Made by a program: the position numbers and the translations under genes. A stretch of 64,000 bases of DNA from an uncultured Chthonomonas sp. (lineage in GTDB: Bacteria; Armatimonadota; Chthonomonadetes; Chthonomonadales; Chthonomonadaceae): positions 1-64,000 of the forward strand of contig CAIONQ010000107.1 in the NCBI GenBank assembly GCA_903859705.1, in the 5' to 3' direction. Shown piece after piece: positions 18,585 through 26,953 of this stretch. The notes beneath the pieces were generated by a model that searched no databases, was not told the DNA's origin, and saw nothing but the letters and a program-made list of their open reading frames with translations. Numbering within the stretch: the first letter of the stretch is position 1; each line of letters starts with the position of its first letter.

Positions 18585-19730
18585 CTATCCGCCAAGCTGG
18601 CTCATATTCCTGCCGATGGGTGCCAGGCCATCTTCCAGTCTGTGTTCAGCAGGTTTATGTAACACCGTAATACGGAAGAGCTCCGCTAATTGCTCATCAT
18701 CTGCGCCAGTTCTAAGATGCGTGCGCAAATCTACCTCGCCATCCGCCATAAGGCAGGGGCGAAGCTGCCCATCTGCCGTTAACCTCAGGCGATTGCAGTT
18801 CTTACACATATCGTTGGTTATCTGACTAATAAAACTAATTGTGCCGGTAGCGCCTGGTATTTGGTAAGAGCGGGCTGGCCCATTTACCAGAACTTCTGTT
18901 GGAACCATGGATCCAAAACGCTTTTCGATTGCACGAAGTATCTCATCAGTGGATACAAATGCGCGCCGCATCTGGTTTGCATCCAACTGCCCCTTTACTT
19001 CTGTGGGATCGATGCTCTGAAAGCTTTGACGAAATGTTTCCAGCTCGGCATTCGCGTAGAGCGTGAGGCGATTTCCTGTTGAAGTAATGGTGGGTTGCGA
19101 TGTGATATTCCAGGCTTCGCTCCTCGGCGAATCGTCGCCAGCCGACCAATTTATCGGCATCAGTTCTATGAAGCGCACATCGATCTTGCGTTCCAGGCTT
19201 AGCTGTGCGAAATCGAGAATTTCGTCTTCATTCCATCCCCGCATCACAACGCAGTTTAGCTTAACAGGGTGGAGGCCAGCGGCCAGTGATGCTTCAATAC
19301 CATCCAGCACTTCGGCAAGGCTTCCGCGGCGTGCTATCGATACAAACCGATCGTGCTTTAGAGTATCAAGGCTGATGTTTATTCTGTTCAGGCCGGCATT
19401 TGTGAGCTTATCAACGATAGGCTTCAATAGAAATCCATTCGTTGTAAGCGATATCTCTTCGATGCCGCTTAGTTTGGCAGTGCATTGAATGATCTGCACC
19501 AGATCCTTACGTACTAGCGGTTCACCGCCAGTAAACCTTATTTTCCTCATGCCAAGCCGTGAAGCAACGGAGATTATTCGAATAAGCTCCTCCGCAGAAA
19601 GCAAGTCAGCACCTGGCGCAATGGGTGCGCCTTCTTCTGGCATGCAATAGATGCATCGGAAGTTACAGCGATCCGTTACGCTTACGCGAAGATAATCGAT
19701 TGTTCTGCCAAAAGAATCAATGAGTGGCAT
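18585..19730 (-). CDS. moaA: GTP 3',8-cyclase (molybdenum cofactor biosynthesis MoaA) with an internal insertion
   Basis: MoaA converts GTP to 3',8-cyclo-dihydro-GTP, the first step of molybdopterin synthesis. The 381-residue protein has the radical-SAM cluster CNFRCIYC (Cys22, 26, 29), the GGEP motif, the C-terminal [4Fe-4S] ligands Cys309, Cys312 and Cys326 (CKNCNRLRLTADGQLRPC), and the required C-terminal Gly-Gly. Between RFIELMP and VSTDEIL there are about 60 residues where MoaA normally has about 10. This insertion is polar and looks foldable, not like a frameshift. No other molybdenum cofactor gene is in the window. Confidence 0.93.
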   Translation of the reverse strand: MPLIDSFGRTIDYLRVSVTDRCNFRCIYCMPEEGAPIAPGADLLSAEELIRIISVASRLGMRKIRFTGGEPLVRKDLVQIIQCTAKLSGIEEISLTTNGFLLKPIVDKLTNAGLNRINISLDTLKHDRFVSIARRGSLAEVLDGIEASLAAGLHPVKLNCVVMRGWNEDEILDFAQLSLERKIDVRFIELMPINWSAGDDSPRSEAWNITSQPTITSTGNRLTLYANAELETFRQSFQSIDPTEVKGQLDANQMRRAFVSTDEILRAIEKRFGSMVPTEVLVNGPARSYQIPGATGTISFISQITNDMCKNCNRLRLTADGQLRPCLMADGEVDLRTHLRTGADDEQLAELFRITVLHKPAEHRLEDGLAPIGRNMSQLGG

Positions 19731-19774
19731 GGCTAACCGGGCTTTCCGCTTATCAGTAGGTGAGTGCAACTCCA

Positions 19775-19803
19775 GTGCCGATAATCGGCACAATAGGATT
19801 ATA
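19775..19803 (-). promoter_or_regulatory. possible -10 box and 7-bp inverted repeat in the moaA leader
   Basis: On the minus strand a TATAAT hexamer (19798-19803) is followed at once by GTGCCGA-TTA-TCGGCAC (19775-19791), a perfect 7-bp inverted repeat that would fall near the transcription start. No good -35 is visible, which would suit an activated promoter. It could be an operator or a 5' mRNA hairpin. Confidence 0.4.
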
Positions 19804-19836
19804 GTACGATATCGGCAGTTGAGGCGTTATTTGTTT

Positions 19837-19877
19837 CAAAAACAAACGCCGGGGCAGGATGCAGTGCATCGCCCCGG
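19837..19877 (-). terminator. intrinsic terminator downstream of the 90-residue unknown gene
   Basis: On the minus strand CCGGGGC/GCCCCGG (19871-19877 with 19849-19855) continues into GATGC/GCATC with a 3-nt loop and a 2-nt bulge. It is followed by a T-rich tract, read as AAAAACAAACG on the plus strand (19837-19848). Confidence 0.8.
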
Positions 19878-19927
19878 AGTGAACGGTTTCAAGTATTAGA
19901 CCCATAGCGTGCTGTTTTTGCCGGTAT

Positions 19928-20200
19928 TTATTCGTTACCAGTTTTCCGGCCACTATTCATATTGATTGCCTTCTCACCAGTGGCGAGGGCATTGAAAACT
20001 CGACGATGGATTGCTTGAGCATCTGGATGGCTTGGAGACCATGCCAGTGTCCATGAAGTGGTTTTATCTGATGCGACAATGGACCAGATATTTTCGCCAT
20101 CTACGGATTCTGGCCCAGTCAGGCTGATGACACCAAGATGCTCGAGGTTAACAAGGAACGTCTGGCCATCGCCTTTTCTTGCCTGTGTTAAAACCCACAT
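19928..20200 (-). CDS. small protein of unknown function
   Basis: ATG 20200 with AAGGAG nine bases upstream gives a 90-residue, soluble-looking protein (MWVLTQARKGDGQTFLVNL). The alternating hydrophobic pattern suggests a small beta-rich fold followed by one helix (AIHRRVFNALATGEKA), somewhat like small PH-like or ribbon domains. No family is recognised and no cysteine or catalytic motif is seen. It is monocistronic: a terminator follows, and the gene upstream is tRNA-Pro about 190 bp away. Confidence 0.65.
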   Translation of the reverse strand: MWVLTQARKGDGQTFLVNLEHLGVISLTGPESVDGENIWSIVASDKTTSWTLAWSPSHPDAQAIHRRVFNALATGEKAINMNSGRKTGNE

Positions 20201-20387
20201 TATCGTTCGCTCCTTCTTACAAGTTGGCACCGAAGTAGTGCGGGCCAACGTCGAATCACCCGATGTTTATGTGTTCGCCAGATTACGAAGAAAAACCTGC
20301 TGTTTAGATTGGAGCGGAGAATCTGCCATGTAGGCACAAAACAAGGAAACTTCGCGGGAAAGGCAGGGGGTTAACAACAAGAGGAAA

Positions 20388-20459
20388 TCGGGGTGACAGG
20401 ACTTGAACCTGCGACATCTGGTTCCCAAAACCAGCACTCTACCACTGAGCTACACCCCG
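20388..20459 (-). tRNA. tRNA-Pro, anticodon TGG
   Basis: A 72-nt cloverleaf on the minus strand. The acceptor stem is CGGGGTG with CACCCCG and discriminator A (20388), the D-loop region is TAGCTCAGTGGTAGAGTG, the anticodon stem CTGGT/ACCAG encloses loop TTTGGGA with anticodon TGG, and the T-arm is GCAGGTTCAAGTCCTGT. CCA is not encoded: TTT follows the discriminator. Confidence 0.97.
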
Positions 20460-20470
20460 GAACACGCAGT

Positions 20471-20499
20471 ATTATAAGGCAAGACGAGGCAGAAGTCAA
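20471..20499 (-). promoter_or_regulatory. sigma-70-type promoter of tRNA-Pro
   Basis: Minus strand: -35 TTGACT (20494-20499), a 17-bp spacer and -10 TATAAT (20471-20476). The predicted start of transcription falls about five bases before the mature tRNA 5' end. Confidence 0.8.
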
Positions 20500-20560
20500 G
20501 GTGAACTGTGCCGCAGTAATCGCCGTTGTGCCAGAGAAAGCACACTCTGCTTCTCTGCGC

Positions 20561-21478
20561 TCACGAACGAAGCATATTTTTCAGCACAAACCACAGGTTT
20601 GCAGGGCGCTCTGCCAGCCTTCGCATAAAGTAGGGGTACCAGTGCGTTCCGAACGGAGTGTACACTCTCATTCGATACCCATCTTTTACGAGTTGATTTT
20701 GTAGGTCTCGGCGAATCCCATACAGCATTTGAAACTCATACCGGTCGGAAGGGATGTTCTGGTCTTTCGCCCAAGCCGTGGTGGCTGCAATCATTGCTGG
20801 ATCGTGGGTGGCGATGCCCGGGTAATTTCCATCTGAAAGCAGACGTTTCATCAAAGCCACGTAGTTGGCGTCCACGTCTGCCTTATCCGGGAAAGCCAGT
20901 TCTGCTGGCTCTTTGTAAGCGCCTTTACACAGGCGCACCCGAACATTGTTCTTAATTAAGTCTTCAACATCAGCAGCACTTCTGCGCAGGTACGCCTGAA
21001 TAACAACGCCGACGTTTCGGTAGTTACCTTCGTTCCAAAGACGGTAGAACAGATCTAATGTGATCTGGGTATAGGCTGTGCTCTCCATGTCGATGCGAAT
21101 GAACTGCACTGGGCCGGCAACATCCAATAGTTCGCACATGTTGTGGTAGCAAAAGTCGCTGTCTATATCCAGGCCCAGGGCCGTTAGTTTAATGGATACA
21201 TTGGCCTTCAGGTTCTGCGCAGAGATGGTTTCAAAAACGGACTTATATGTCCGCATGGTGACTTCTACCTCTTCGCGCGTGCGGACACTTTCACCTAAAA
21301 AGTCCAACGAAACAGTGATGCCGGCGGCATTGAGCTCTCTAACAGGAGCTACAATTGCGGCTGCATCTTCACCGGCTATAAATCGCGCTGTGGTGCCCGC
21401 CGAAAAACGGCTGCCTTTTACAAATGCTTCCATTTTTTTACTGTCGGCCATCCGAAGCAGCATAGTTCTTGCAATCAT
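20561..21478 (-). CDS. proline dehydrogenase (monofunctional, FAD-dependent)
   Basis: The enzyme oxidises L-proline to delta-1-pyrroline-5-carboxylate and passes electrons to the respiratory chain. The 305-residue protein is a single TIM barrel of the PRODH family without the P5C dehydrogenase half of PutA. The signature region YPYFMRRLAERPANLWFV near the C-terminus holds the substrate-binding arginine pair, and VRLCKGAYKEP matches the FAD/substrate-binding strand. No P5C dehydrogenase gene is adjacent. The start at ATG 21478 fits the family, although its ribosome-binding site is poorly spaced. Confidence 0.93.
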   Translation of the reverse strand: MIARTMLLRMADSKKMEAFVKGSRFSAGTTARFIAGEDAAAIVAPVRELNAAGITVSLDFLGESVRTREEVEVTMRTYKSVFETISAQNLKANVSIKLTALGLDIDSDFCYHNMCELLDVAGPVQFIRIDMESTAYTQITLDLFYRLWNEGNYRNVGVVIQAYLRRSAADVEDLIKNNVRVRLCKGAYKEPAELAFPDKADVDANYVALMKRLLSDGNYPGIATHDPAMIAATTAWAKDQNIPSDRYEFQMLYGIRRDLQNQLVKDGYRMRVYTPFGTHWYPYFMRRLAERPANLWFVLKNMLRS

Positions 21479-21690
21479 ACCGCCTGCTTTTGCTCCTCTT
21501 ACATCACTTTAGCACTTATCAAACCACGCGTAGATTCTACCTCTTGCCAATAAGAGTTGCTCTGTTCATTAGGTAACAGTTGGCTCTCTGGCACGTCCCT
21601 TTTTGGCTATTACACGGCCAGAAGCATTCCTCCCTCGAAATCGATCTTATGAATCGAGGGAGTATGCGTTGAGATTCCCAGCCACGGACC
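21479..21690. other. intergenic region between GH36-like gene and proline dehydrogenase
   Basis: About 210 bp without a coding region. It holds one 9-bp inverted repeat, CTCCCTCGA (21630-21638) with TCGAGGGAG (21654-21662), just past the 3' end of the GH36-like gene. There is no T-tract, so it is at best a weak or factor-assisted terminator. Confidence 0.5.
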
Positions 21691-23676
21691 TTATGGTTTG
21701 GCTTTTGGGCGAGAAATCCAAATAATCTCAGATGCATTGTCACCAGTCATTCCAGAAACTGTGATGCCAGTATCCATCAACTGTGCACCACTCATAACGC
21801 AGTTGAGTGAGGTTCTATCCTGAAAGGCTAAAGCATAGGATGTGCGGCGTTGGAGGCCTTTGAGTTTTATTACCCTGGTATCGCCATCTGTGGCCTTTAC
21901 GGAGGGTTTGAATACAAAGACAGAGCCTTTATCAATTTCTGAATTGTAAAACTGCAATCCATCCCAGTTAACGCCATCTGGCATTGGCATAATATGGTAA
22001 ACATTGCAGCCTCGCAAAATGGGGCGCTGCCGGTGCTTGTACAGGGCTATGTGTTGTTTGTAGGTTGGATTATCTGCGGCCCAGGTGAGTATAGACCCGA
22101 GCATATCCGTTCTCAGGTCGTAGGCTGTAGAGGCTGGCCCGAGGTCAGACTTTAGCTGCACCGGGTTAATTGCGAAAGAGTTGGAGTAGTAGGTAGTTCT
22201 TGTTTTCCATGCTGTGTTATCGATGTCGTTCATGGTGCAAAATGTCATGCGCCGGCATATAGCAAATCCCTTGTATTTTCCGCCATTACAGCAGTTTTCA
22301 TAGCGATAATTAGGGCGGCTACCTATAAGTTGATCCTGAATGTAGAGAAAGTTGGCAACACCGTCATACGTTTGGGGCATTGGCTCACTGGGAGCCGTAT
22401 ACAGATCGGTACGCCACATATCGAACCAACCCTTATCGAAGCGCGAAGCAACGGCTTGAAGCTCGGCATCACGAGCAGCGATTGTTGTAAGGTTGCTATC
22501 GTTGTAAGTTCCGCCCATGTAGAGAGAAGCTTTCAGGCCAGCTCGATGTGCTTTTTCTGCATAATCAAAGCCATTCGGCCAGTTTTCTGGGTGATACATC
22601 CAGTCTCGATTGGTGTACCAGCACTTTCCGGTACCATCCCAGAAATCCAGTTTAACGCACTCGGCTCCGGTGGCTGCAAGCTGATTGTAAACGCTCTGCA
22701 GTGTATTCCCAGTTACACTGGTGGCACCTGTTCCACCAATCTCCTGCATACATACTTCCACCCATGGTTCGCCTGCATTATCATGCAGTGATCTTGTGAT
22801 TTTATGATTCCAGAACCACTTCTTAAACCGATTAGCACCATCATCTATGTCGCCACGATATGCCCCGTAGTAGTTCGAGGGGATATCCAGTTTCTCACCG
22901 GGGGCACGTGTTAGGATTTCAGCTACTGGATTTGCAGAGATAGATAGCATTCTGGGATCTGCTTGAGCCTGGAGTTCAAATCCGCCAAGCTCCCATTCAA
23001 ACCCGAAATACAATCCATGCTTCTCACCATCCTGTATTTGTAAAAGTGGAATATCGGCAGTGCCTGTACTTATGTGTGCGCCCGCGGCCAGACTAGTTGC
23101 GTGGACCTTGCCTTCTCCGACGGCTGTTTTTTCTGCTCTGTGAGCTGTTGCTGCAACTCTGGATACAATATTTAGAGCAGCAGTATGCGTTGGTGCAAAG
23201 GTTAATGGCTGTAACCCCGTGTTAAGCACCACGGATACATTTTCTACCGGGCCCGGGCCGGGCCGGGCATGCCACACCGATGTAAGCTCCATTGAAGGCT
23301 GTTTGCAAACGAAGTGGAGCACCAGTTTGGTGCCATCAATATTCTCCGAAACAGCACTCAGAAACTGCCATTTGCCATAATTGCCGGTTGCGCCTGCCAG
23401 AGTTGGCAATGGAACGGAAGACGGTGCCTTGATCCAGTTCCAGTTATCTCCTTTTGCTTTCAGTGAAGTAATCAGAATGGCATCGTTATGAACAATTAAC
23501 TGGAGGACAGTATCCTCTGTATTGAGTTTCCATCGATGAGATCCGTTATCTGTTCCTGGTTGAGCCGATAAAGTGGCGGCGAGAATAGTAATGAAGCCGA
23601 GGGATAGTAGCGTTGGTAGTAGCGATTTCAAAGGAGTTTCCTGTGTATGATGAGCGCTTGTACGAGACTTCTGCAT
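21691..23676 (-). CDS. secreted GH36-like glycoside hydrolase (alpha-galactosidase/melibiase type)
   Basis: From ATG 23676 the protein is 661 residues with a basic N-terminus and a hydrophobic export segment (about 16-37, ending near LSAQ). An N-terminal beta-sandwich (about 45-290) precedes a TIM barrel and a C-terminal beta domain, as in GH36. ECVKLDFWDG fits the nucleophile strand of clan GH-D (KxD pattern), and RTDLYTAP may lie near the acid/base. The C-terminal segment with PILRG, then DGVNWDGLQFYN, then SVFVFKP, matches the GH36 end. It probably acts on alpha-galactosides or related glycans outside the cytoplasm. No sugar-uptake genes are adjacent. Confidence 0.82.
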   Translation of the reverse strand: MQKSRTSAHHTQETPLKSLLPTLLSLGFITILAATLSAQPGTDNGSHRWKLNTEDTVLQLIVHNDAILITSLKAKGDNWNWIKAPSSVPLPTLAGATGNYGKWQFLSAVSENIDGTKLVLHFVCKQPSMELTSVWHARPGPGPVENVSVVLNTGLQPLTFAPTHTAALNIVSRVAATAHRAEKTAVGEGKVHATSLAAGAHISTGTADIPLLQIQDGEKHGLYFGFEWELGGFELQAQADPRMLSISANPVAEILTRAPGEKLDIPSNYYGAYRGDIDDGANRFKKWFWNHKITRSLHDNAGEPWVEVCMQEIGGTGATSVTGNTLQSVYNQLAATGAECVKLDFWDGTGKCWYTNRDWMYHPENWPNGFDYAEKAHRAGLKASLYMGGTYNDSNLTTIAARDAELQAVASRFDKGWFDMWRTDLYTAPSEPMPQTYDGVANFLYIQDQLIGSRPNYRYENCCNGGKYKGFAICRRMTFCTMNDIDNTAWKTRTTYYSNSFAINPVQLKSDLGPASTAYDLRTDMLGSILTWAADNPTYKQHIALYKHRQRPILRGCNVYHIMPMPDGVNWDGLQFYNSEIDKGSVFVFKPSVKATDGDTRVIKLKGLQRRTSYALAFQDRTSLNCVMSGAQLMDTGITVSGMTGDNASEIIWISRPKAKP

Positions 23677-23889
23677 GCTGGCTTTTGACCGCAATCTGAA
23701 GTGAGTTGCCGTAGAGTAGTAGAGAACTCCTGTTTCCCAGGTTCGTTGCGATAGATGTTCATAAGTTGTTGACGGCATTCTGGTGGGACAATGGCGATTT
23801 TGCATCGCTGTTGGCAGGATAAGTTAGTGTCGGCGAAGAAGCATTTCGGGCACTGCAACTTGCACCACTTCGGAGCTGTCTTTATTCCT

Positions 23890-24978
23890 ATGCAAAGCAT
23901 TTATGATCTCGATACGCCGCATTTAATTGTGGATCTGGATAGGTTGGAACGCAACATTGCGGAAATGGCAACGTATATGGCGTCTGCTGGAACGGCACTG
24001 TGCCCGCATACCAAAACCCATAAATCGCCATATGTAGCGGGCCTTCAGCTTGCTGCCGGTGCTACAGGAATAACTGTTGCTAAAATCGGCGAAGCAGAGG
24101 TAATGGCTGATGCCGGATTTACCAATATCTTTATTGCTAACCAGGCAGTGGGAGCCATAAAGTATCAGCGCATGCTCGCCCTCAATAGACGCCTGGATCT
24201 TACCTGCTCGGTAGATAGCCCGGAAACTGCGCACCCTCTTGGTGATGCTGCTGTACTTGCCGGTGAGAAGCTACAGGTAATGATTGAAGTGGATACTGGG
24301 CTTGGCCGGGCAGGGTGCCGCAGCGTTACCGAATTGATTGAAACAGCACTCGCAATCGAAAGTACTGATGGATTGGTATGTGCCGGTATCTTCACGCACG
24401 AAGGGCACCTGTACGGGAGCCCTGCTGATCAGATTATTGCCGATGCTGCATCTGCAGCAGCAAAAATGTGTGCGATGCGTGATGCCCTTCTGGAAAAGGG
24501 ATTGCCGTGTCCAAAAATCAGCATGGGGTCTACACCCTCTGCATGGGCCGTTGCCATGCAGCCGGGGGTTGATGAAGTTAGACCGGGGGTGTACGTATAT
24601 GGAGATCGCCTGCAGATGCAGCGTGGTTTTCCTCGAGACAACTGCGCTCTGACAGTGTTAACCACTGTTGTGAGTGTGCGGGCGGATGGAGTAGCTATTC
24701 TGGATGCTGGATCAAAATCGCTGGCAAGTGATTCTCCATTCTCAGACAAAACCTATGGTGAGGATCTTAACCAGCCAGGCCTTGTACTTAAGGGCGTTAG
24801 TGAAGAACATGGCCATTTAAGGCTTGGGAATGGAGTGCAGGTGAGGGTGGGGGATAAGCTGCGGATTATCCCGAACCATGCATGCACATGCGTTAATATG
24901 CATGATCTGTTTGCGGTTTGCCGTGCAGATAGCGTGGAAGCTGTGCTGCCAGTGGCTGGCCGGGGTAAAATTCAATGA
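23890..24978 (+). CDS. PLP enzyme of the D-threonine aldolase / D-serine dehydratase family
   Basis: The 362-residue protein has a fold-type III (alanine racemase-like) barrel followed by a D-serine dehydratase-like C-terminal domain. The PLP-lysine region is PHTKTHK (39-45), and the C-terminal metal-site signature PNHACTCVN is intact. Family members cleave D-threonine to glycine and acetaldehyde or deaminate D-serine, both with a divalent metal. The start at ATG 23890 matches the usual beginning IYDLDTPHLIVD. It lies 59 bp before proS on the same strand and is divergent from the glycosidase. Confidence 0.88.
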   Translation: MQSIYDLDTPHLIVDLDRLERNIAEMATYMASAGTALCPHTKTHKSPYVAGLQLAAGATGITVAKIGEAEVMADAGFTNIFIANQAVGAIKYQRMLALNRRLDLTCSVDSPETAHPLGDAAVLAGEKLQVMIEVDTGLGRAGCRSVTELIETALAIESTDGLVCAGIFTHEGHLYGSPADQIIADAASAAAKMCAMRDALLEKGLPCPKISMGSTPSAWAVAMQPGVDEVRPGVYVYGDRLQMQRGFPRDNCALTVLTTVVSVRADGVAILDAGSKSLASDSPFSDKTYGEDLNQPGLVLKGVSEEHGHLRLGNGVQVRVGDKLRIIPNHACTCVNMHDLFAVCRADSVEAVLPVAGRGKIQ

Positions 24979-25037
24979 GAACGCAGAGTTGCAGAGGTTG
25001 CACTCTTGCATATGAAATGGACCGAGACTGAGGATTT

Positions 25038-26771
25038 ATGAAAACATCGAAATTGTTCTTTCCTACGCTGCGCGAAATACCTCGTGAGGCCGAGCTCACC
25101 AGCCATCAGTTGCTGTTGCGCGGCGGGTTTGTAAAGTCTGTGGCTGCGGGCGTCTATTCTTATCTGCCTCTGGGCTGGCGAGTGCATGAGAAAATTTCGC
25201 AAATCGTACGAGAGGAAGTAAACAGCTTCGACGGTCAAGAAATTCACATGCCTGTACTGGTACCCAAAGAGTTGCTGGATGAAACCGGCCGAAGTGCCGT
25301 GCCGGTACTTTTTGCCCTGAAAGACAAGAACCAGCGAGATTTCTTCCTCGGGTTTACGCATGAAGAGGTTGTAACAGATATTGTCCGCAGCTTCGTCAAT
25401 TCCTGGAAACAGATGCCCCTGTATTTGTACCAGATCCAAACCAAGGAGAGAGATGAGCCCCGTCCTCGTGGTGGTTTGATCCGTGGCCGTGAGTTCACTA
25501 TGTTCGACGGCTACTCTTTTGATATTTCAGAAGCGGCCCTGGATACCATCTACAGAGAGAACTACAGGGCATATGGCCGAATCTTTGACCGCTGTGGTGT
25601 GCAGTACCTTGCGGTAGAGGCTGACCCTGGTGCCATTGGCGGCAGCGAAAATCATGAGTTCATGATCCTCACTCCCAGCGGGGAGGATACCGTTCTCAGT
25701 TGTTCAACATGCGGGTATGCAGCCAATGCAGAGCGAGCAGAAGTACCATCAGCATCTTCTGACGATGCAAAAGCGGCACCTCTGGCGTCTGAAGTTGTAT
25801 CTACTCCTGATGCCCATACTGTTGAGCAGGTTGCGGCTTTCTTGAAGGTGAGCGAGCAGCAGATTATCAAGACTATTCTGTGCACCACGGCAGACGGAAA
25901 GACCGTAGCCGCACTGGTGCGTGGCGATAGAGACTTGAATCTGCCGAAGTTTTCACGCGTGGTAGGTGGCCCGGTGGAACTTGCTGAGCCCGGTGAGGTT
26001 GTGCGCGTTACAGGCGCGCCCGTTGGGTATGCAGGGCCGGTTAGCCTGGCTGTTCAACTGCCGATTTACGCCGACAATGAGCTGATGGAAGGCGGCAACT
26101 TTGTTGTTGGCGCCAATGTTGCAGATGCGCATCGTATTAATGTAACTCCCGGACACGACTTCAAGGTTGATCATTGGGGGGACATTCGCACCGCGGTTGC
26201 CGGAGACCGCTGCCCACGTTGCCCTGCAGGTGAGCTTGCCGATGCCCGAGGAATCGAAGTGGGGCATATTTTCAAGCTTGGGGTTAAGTATAGTAAAGCC
26301 ATGAATGCATCGTTCCAGAGTGAAACTGGCGAGAAGGTAACTATACTTATGGGGTGCTATGGCCTTGGTGTAAGCCGAACCATGGCCGCGGCCATAGAAG
26401 CGCACAACGATGCCAACGGCATCGCGTGGCCAATCAACATCGCTCCTTTTGAGGCTGCGATTGTGATAGCCAATATGAAGGATGAAAGCCAGATCTCCTT
26501 TGCAAAAGAACTTCACGACAGCCTAGCTGCCCTTGGAGTGGACGTTTTGCTGGACGACCGCGAAGAGCGGGCCGGTGTGAAGTTCAAGGATATGGACCTG
26601 ATAGGAATACCCGTGCAGGTGGTGGTTGGCAAGGGCCTGGTGGATGGCAAGGTAGAGATAGGGCTACGCGCGAGTGCAGATGGCCGGCAGGTAGTTGCTG
26701 CAGGCGATGCTGCAACTTATACGGCAGCACTTGTTGCGGCCGAAAAAGCACGCCTGGCACCTAAGCAGTAA
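25038..26771 (+). CDS. proS: proline--tRNA ligase
   Basis: A 577-residue class II aminoacyl-tRNA synthetase of the bacterial type. Motif 2 is in RDEPRPRGGLIRGREFTMFD, motif 3 is GCYGLGVSRTMAAAIE, and the YbaK-like editing insertion that clears Ala-tRNA-Pro lies at about 225-400. The anticodon-binding domain is at about 470-570. GAGG precedes the ATG by about five bases. A terminator follows. Confidence 0.98.
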   Translation: MKTSKLFFPTLREIPREAELTSHQLLLRGGFVKSVAAGVYSYLPLGWRVHEKISQIVREEVNSFDGQEIHMPVLVPKELLDETGRSAVPVLFALKDKNQRDFFLGFTHEEVVTDIVRSFVNSWKQMPLYLYQIQTKERDEPRPRGGLIRGREFTMFDGYSFDISEAALDTIYRENYRAYGRIFDRCGVQYLAVEADPGAIGGSENHEFMILTPSGEDTVLSCSTCGYAANAERAEVPSASSDDAKAAPLASEVVSTPDAHTVEQVAAFLKVSEQQIIKTILCTTADGKTVAALVRGDRDLNLPKFSRVVGGPVELAEPGEVVRVTGAPVGYAGPVSLAVQLPIYADNELMEGGNFVVGANVADAHRINVTPGHDFKVDHWGDIRTAVAGDRCPRCPAGELADARGIEVGHIFKLGVKYSKAMNASFQSETGEKVTILMGCYGLGVSRTMAAAIEAHNDANGIAWPINIAPFEAAIVIANMKDESQISFAKELHDSLAALGVDVLLDDREERAGVKFKDMDLIGIPVQVVVGKGLVDGKVEIGLRASADGRQVVAAGDAATYTAALVAAEKARLAPKQ

Positions 26772-26804
26772 GTTTCGCGCTCCTTACCAGTTAAAAACAC
26801 TCTG

Positions 26805-26843
26805 ATCGCCTCGTGAAAACTGAATGGTTTGAAACGAGGCGAT
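26805..26843 (+). terminator. intrinsic terminator after proS
   Basis: ATCGCCTCG (26805-26813) pairs with CGAGGCGAT (26835-26843), an inner AAAC/GTTT extends the stem, and TTTATTG follows. Confidence 0.8.
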
Positions 26844-26873
26844 TTTATTGCAAGTTTTGATAGCACTTTTGAA

Positions 26874-26902
26874 TTGACTTTGATATATGCCACCGGTATA
26901 CT
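26874..26902 (+). promoter_or_regulatory. sigma-70-type promoter of the nitronate monooxygenase-like gene
   Basis: -35 TTGACT (26874-26879), a 17-bp spacer and -10 TATACT (26897-26902), about 50 bp upstream of the coding region. Confidence 0.75.
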
Positions 26903-26953
26903 CTCGGTATATAGATAAACAGATCTTCATATGAACAAAAAGCGCAACAGAGA

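Noticed and set aside
21630-21662. CTCCCTCGA/TCGAGGGAG hairpin as a terminator for the GH36-like gene
   Set aside because: No U-tract on either strand and a 15-nt loop; kept only as a remark on the intergenic region.
20388-26771. Apparent proline cluster: tRNA-Pro, proline dehydrogenase and proS within 6.5 kb
   Set aside because: The genes lie on different strands with unrelated genes and their own promoters or terminators between them, so coincidence is the simpler view.
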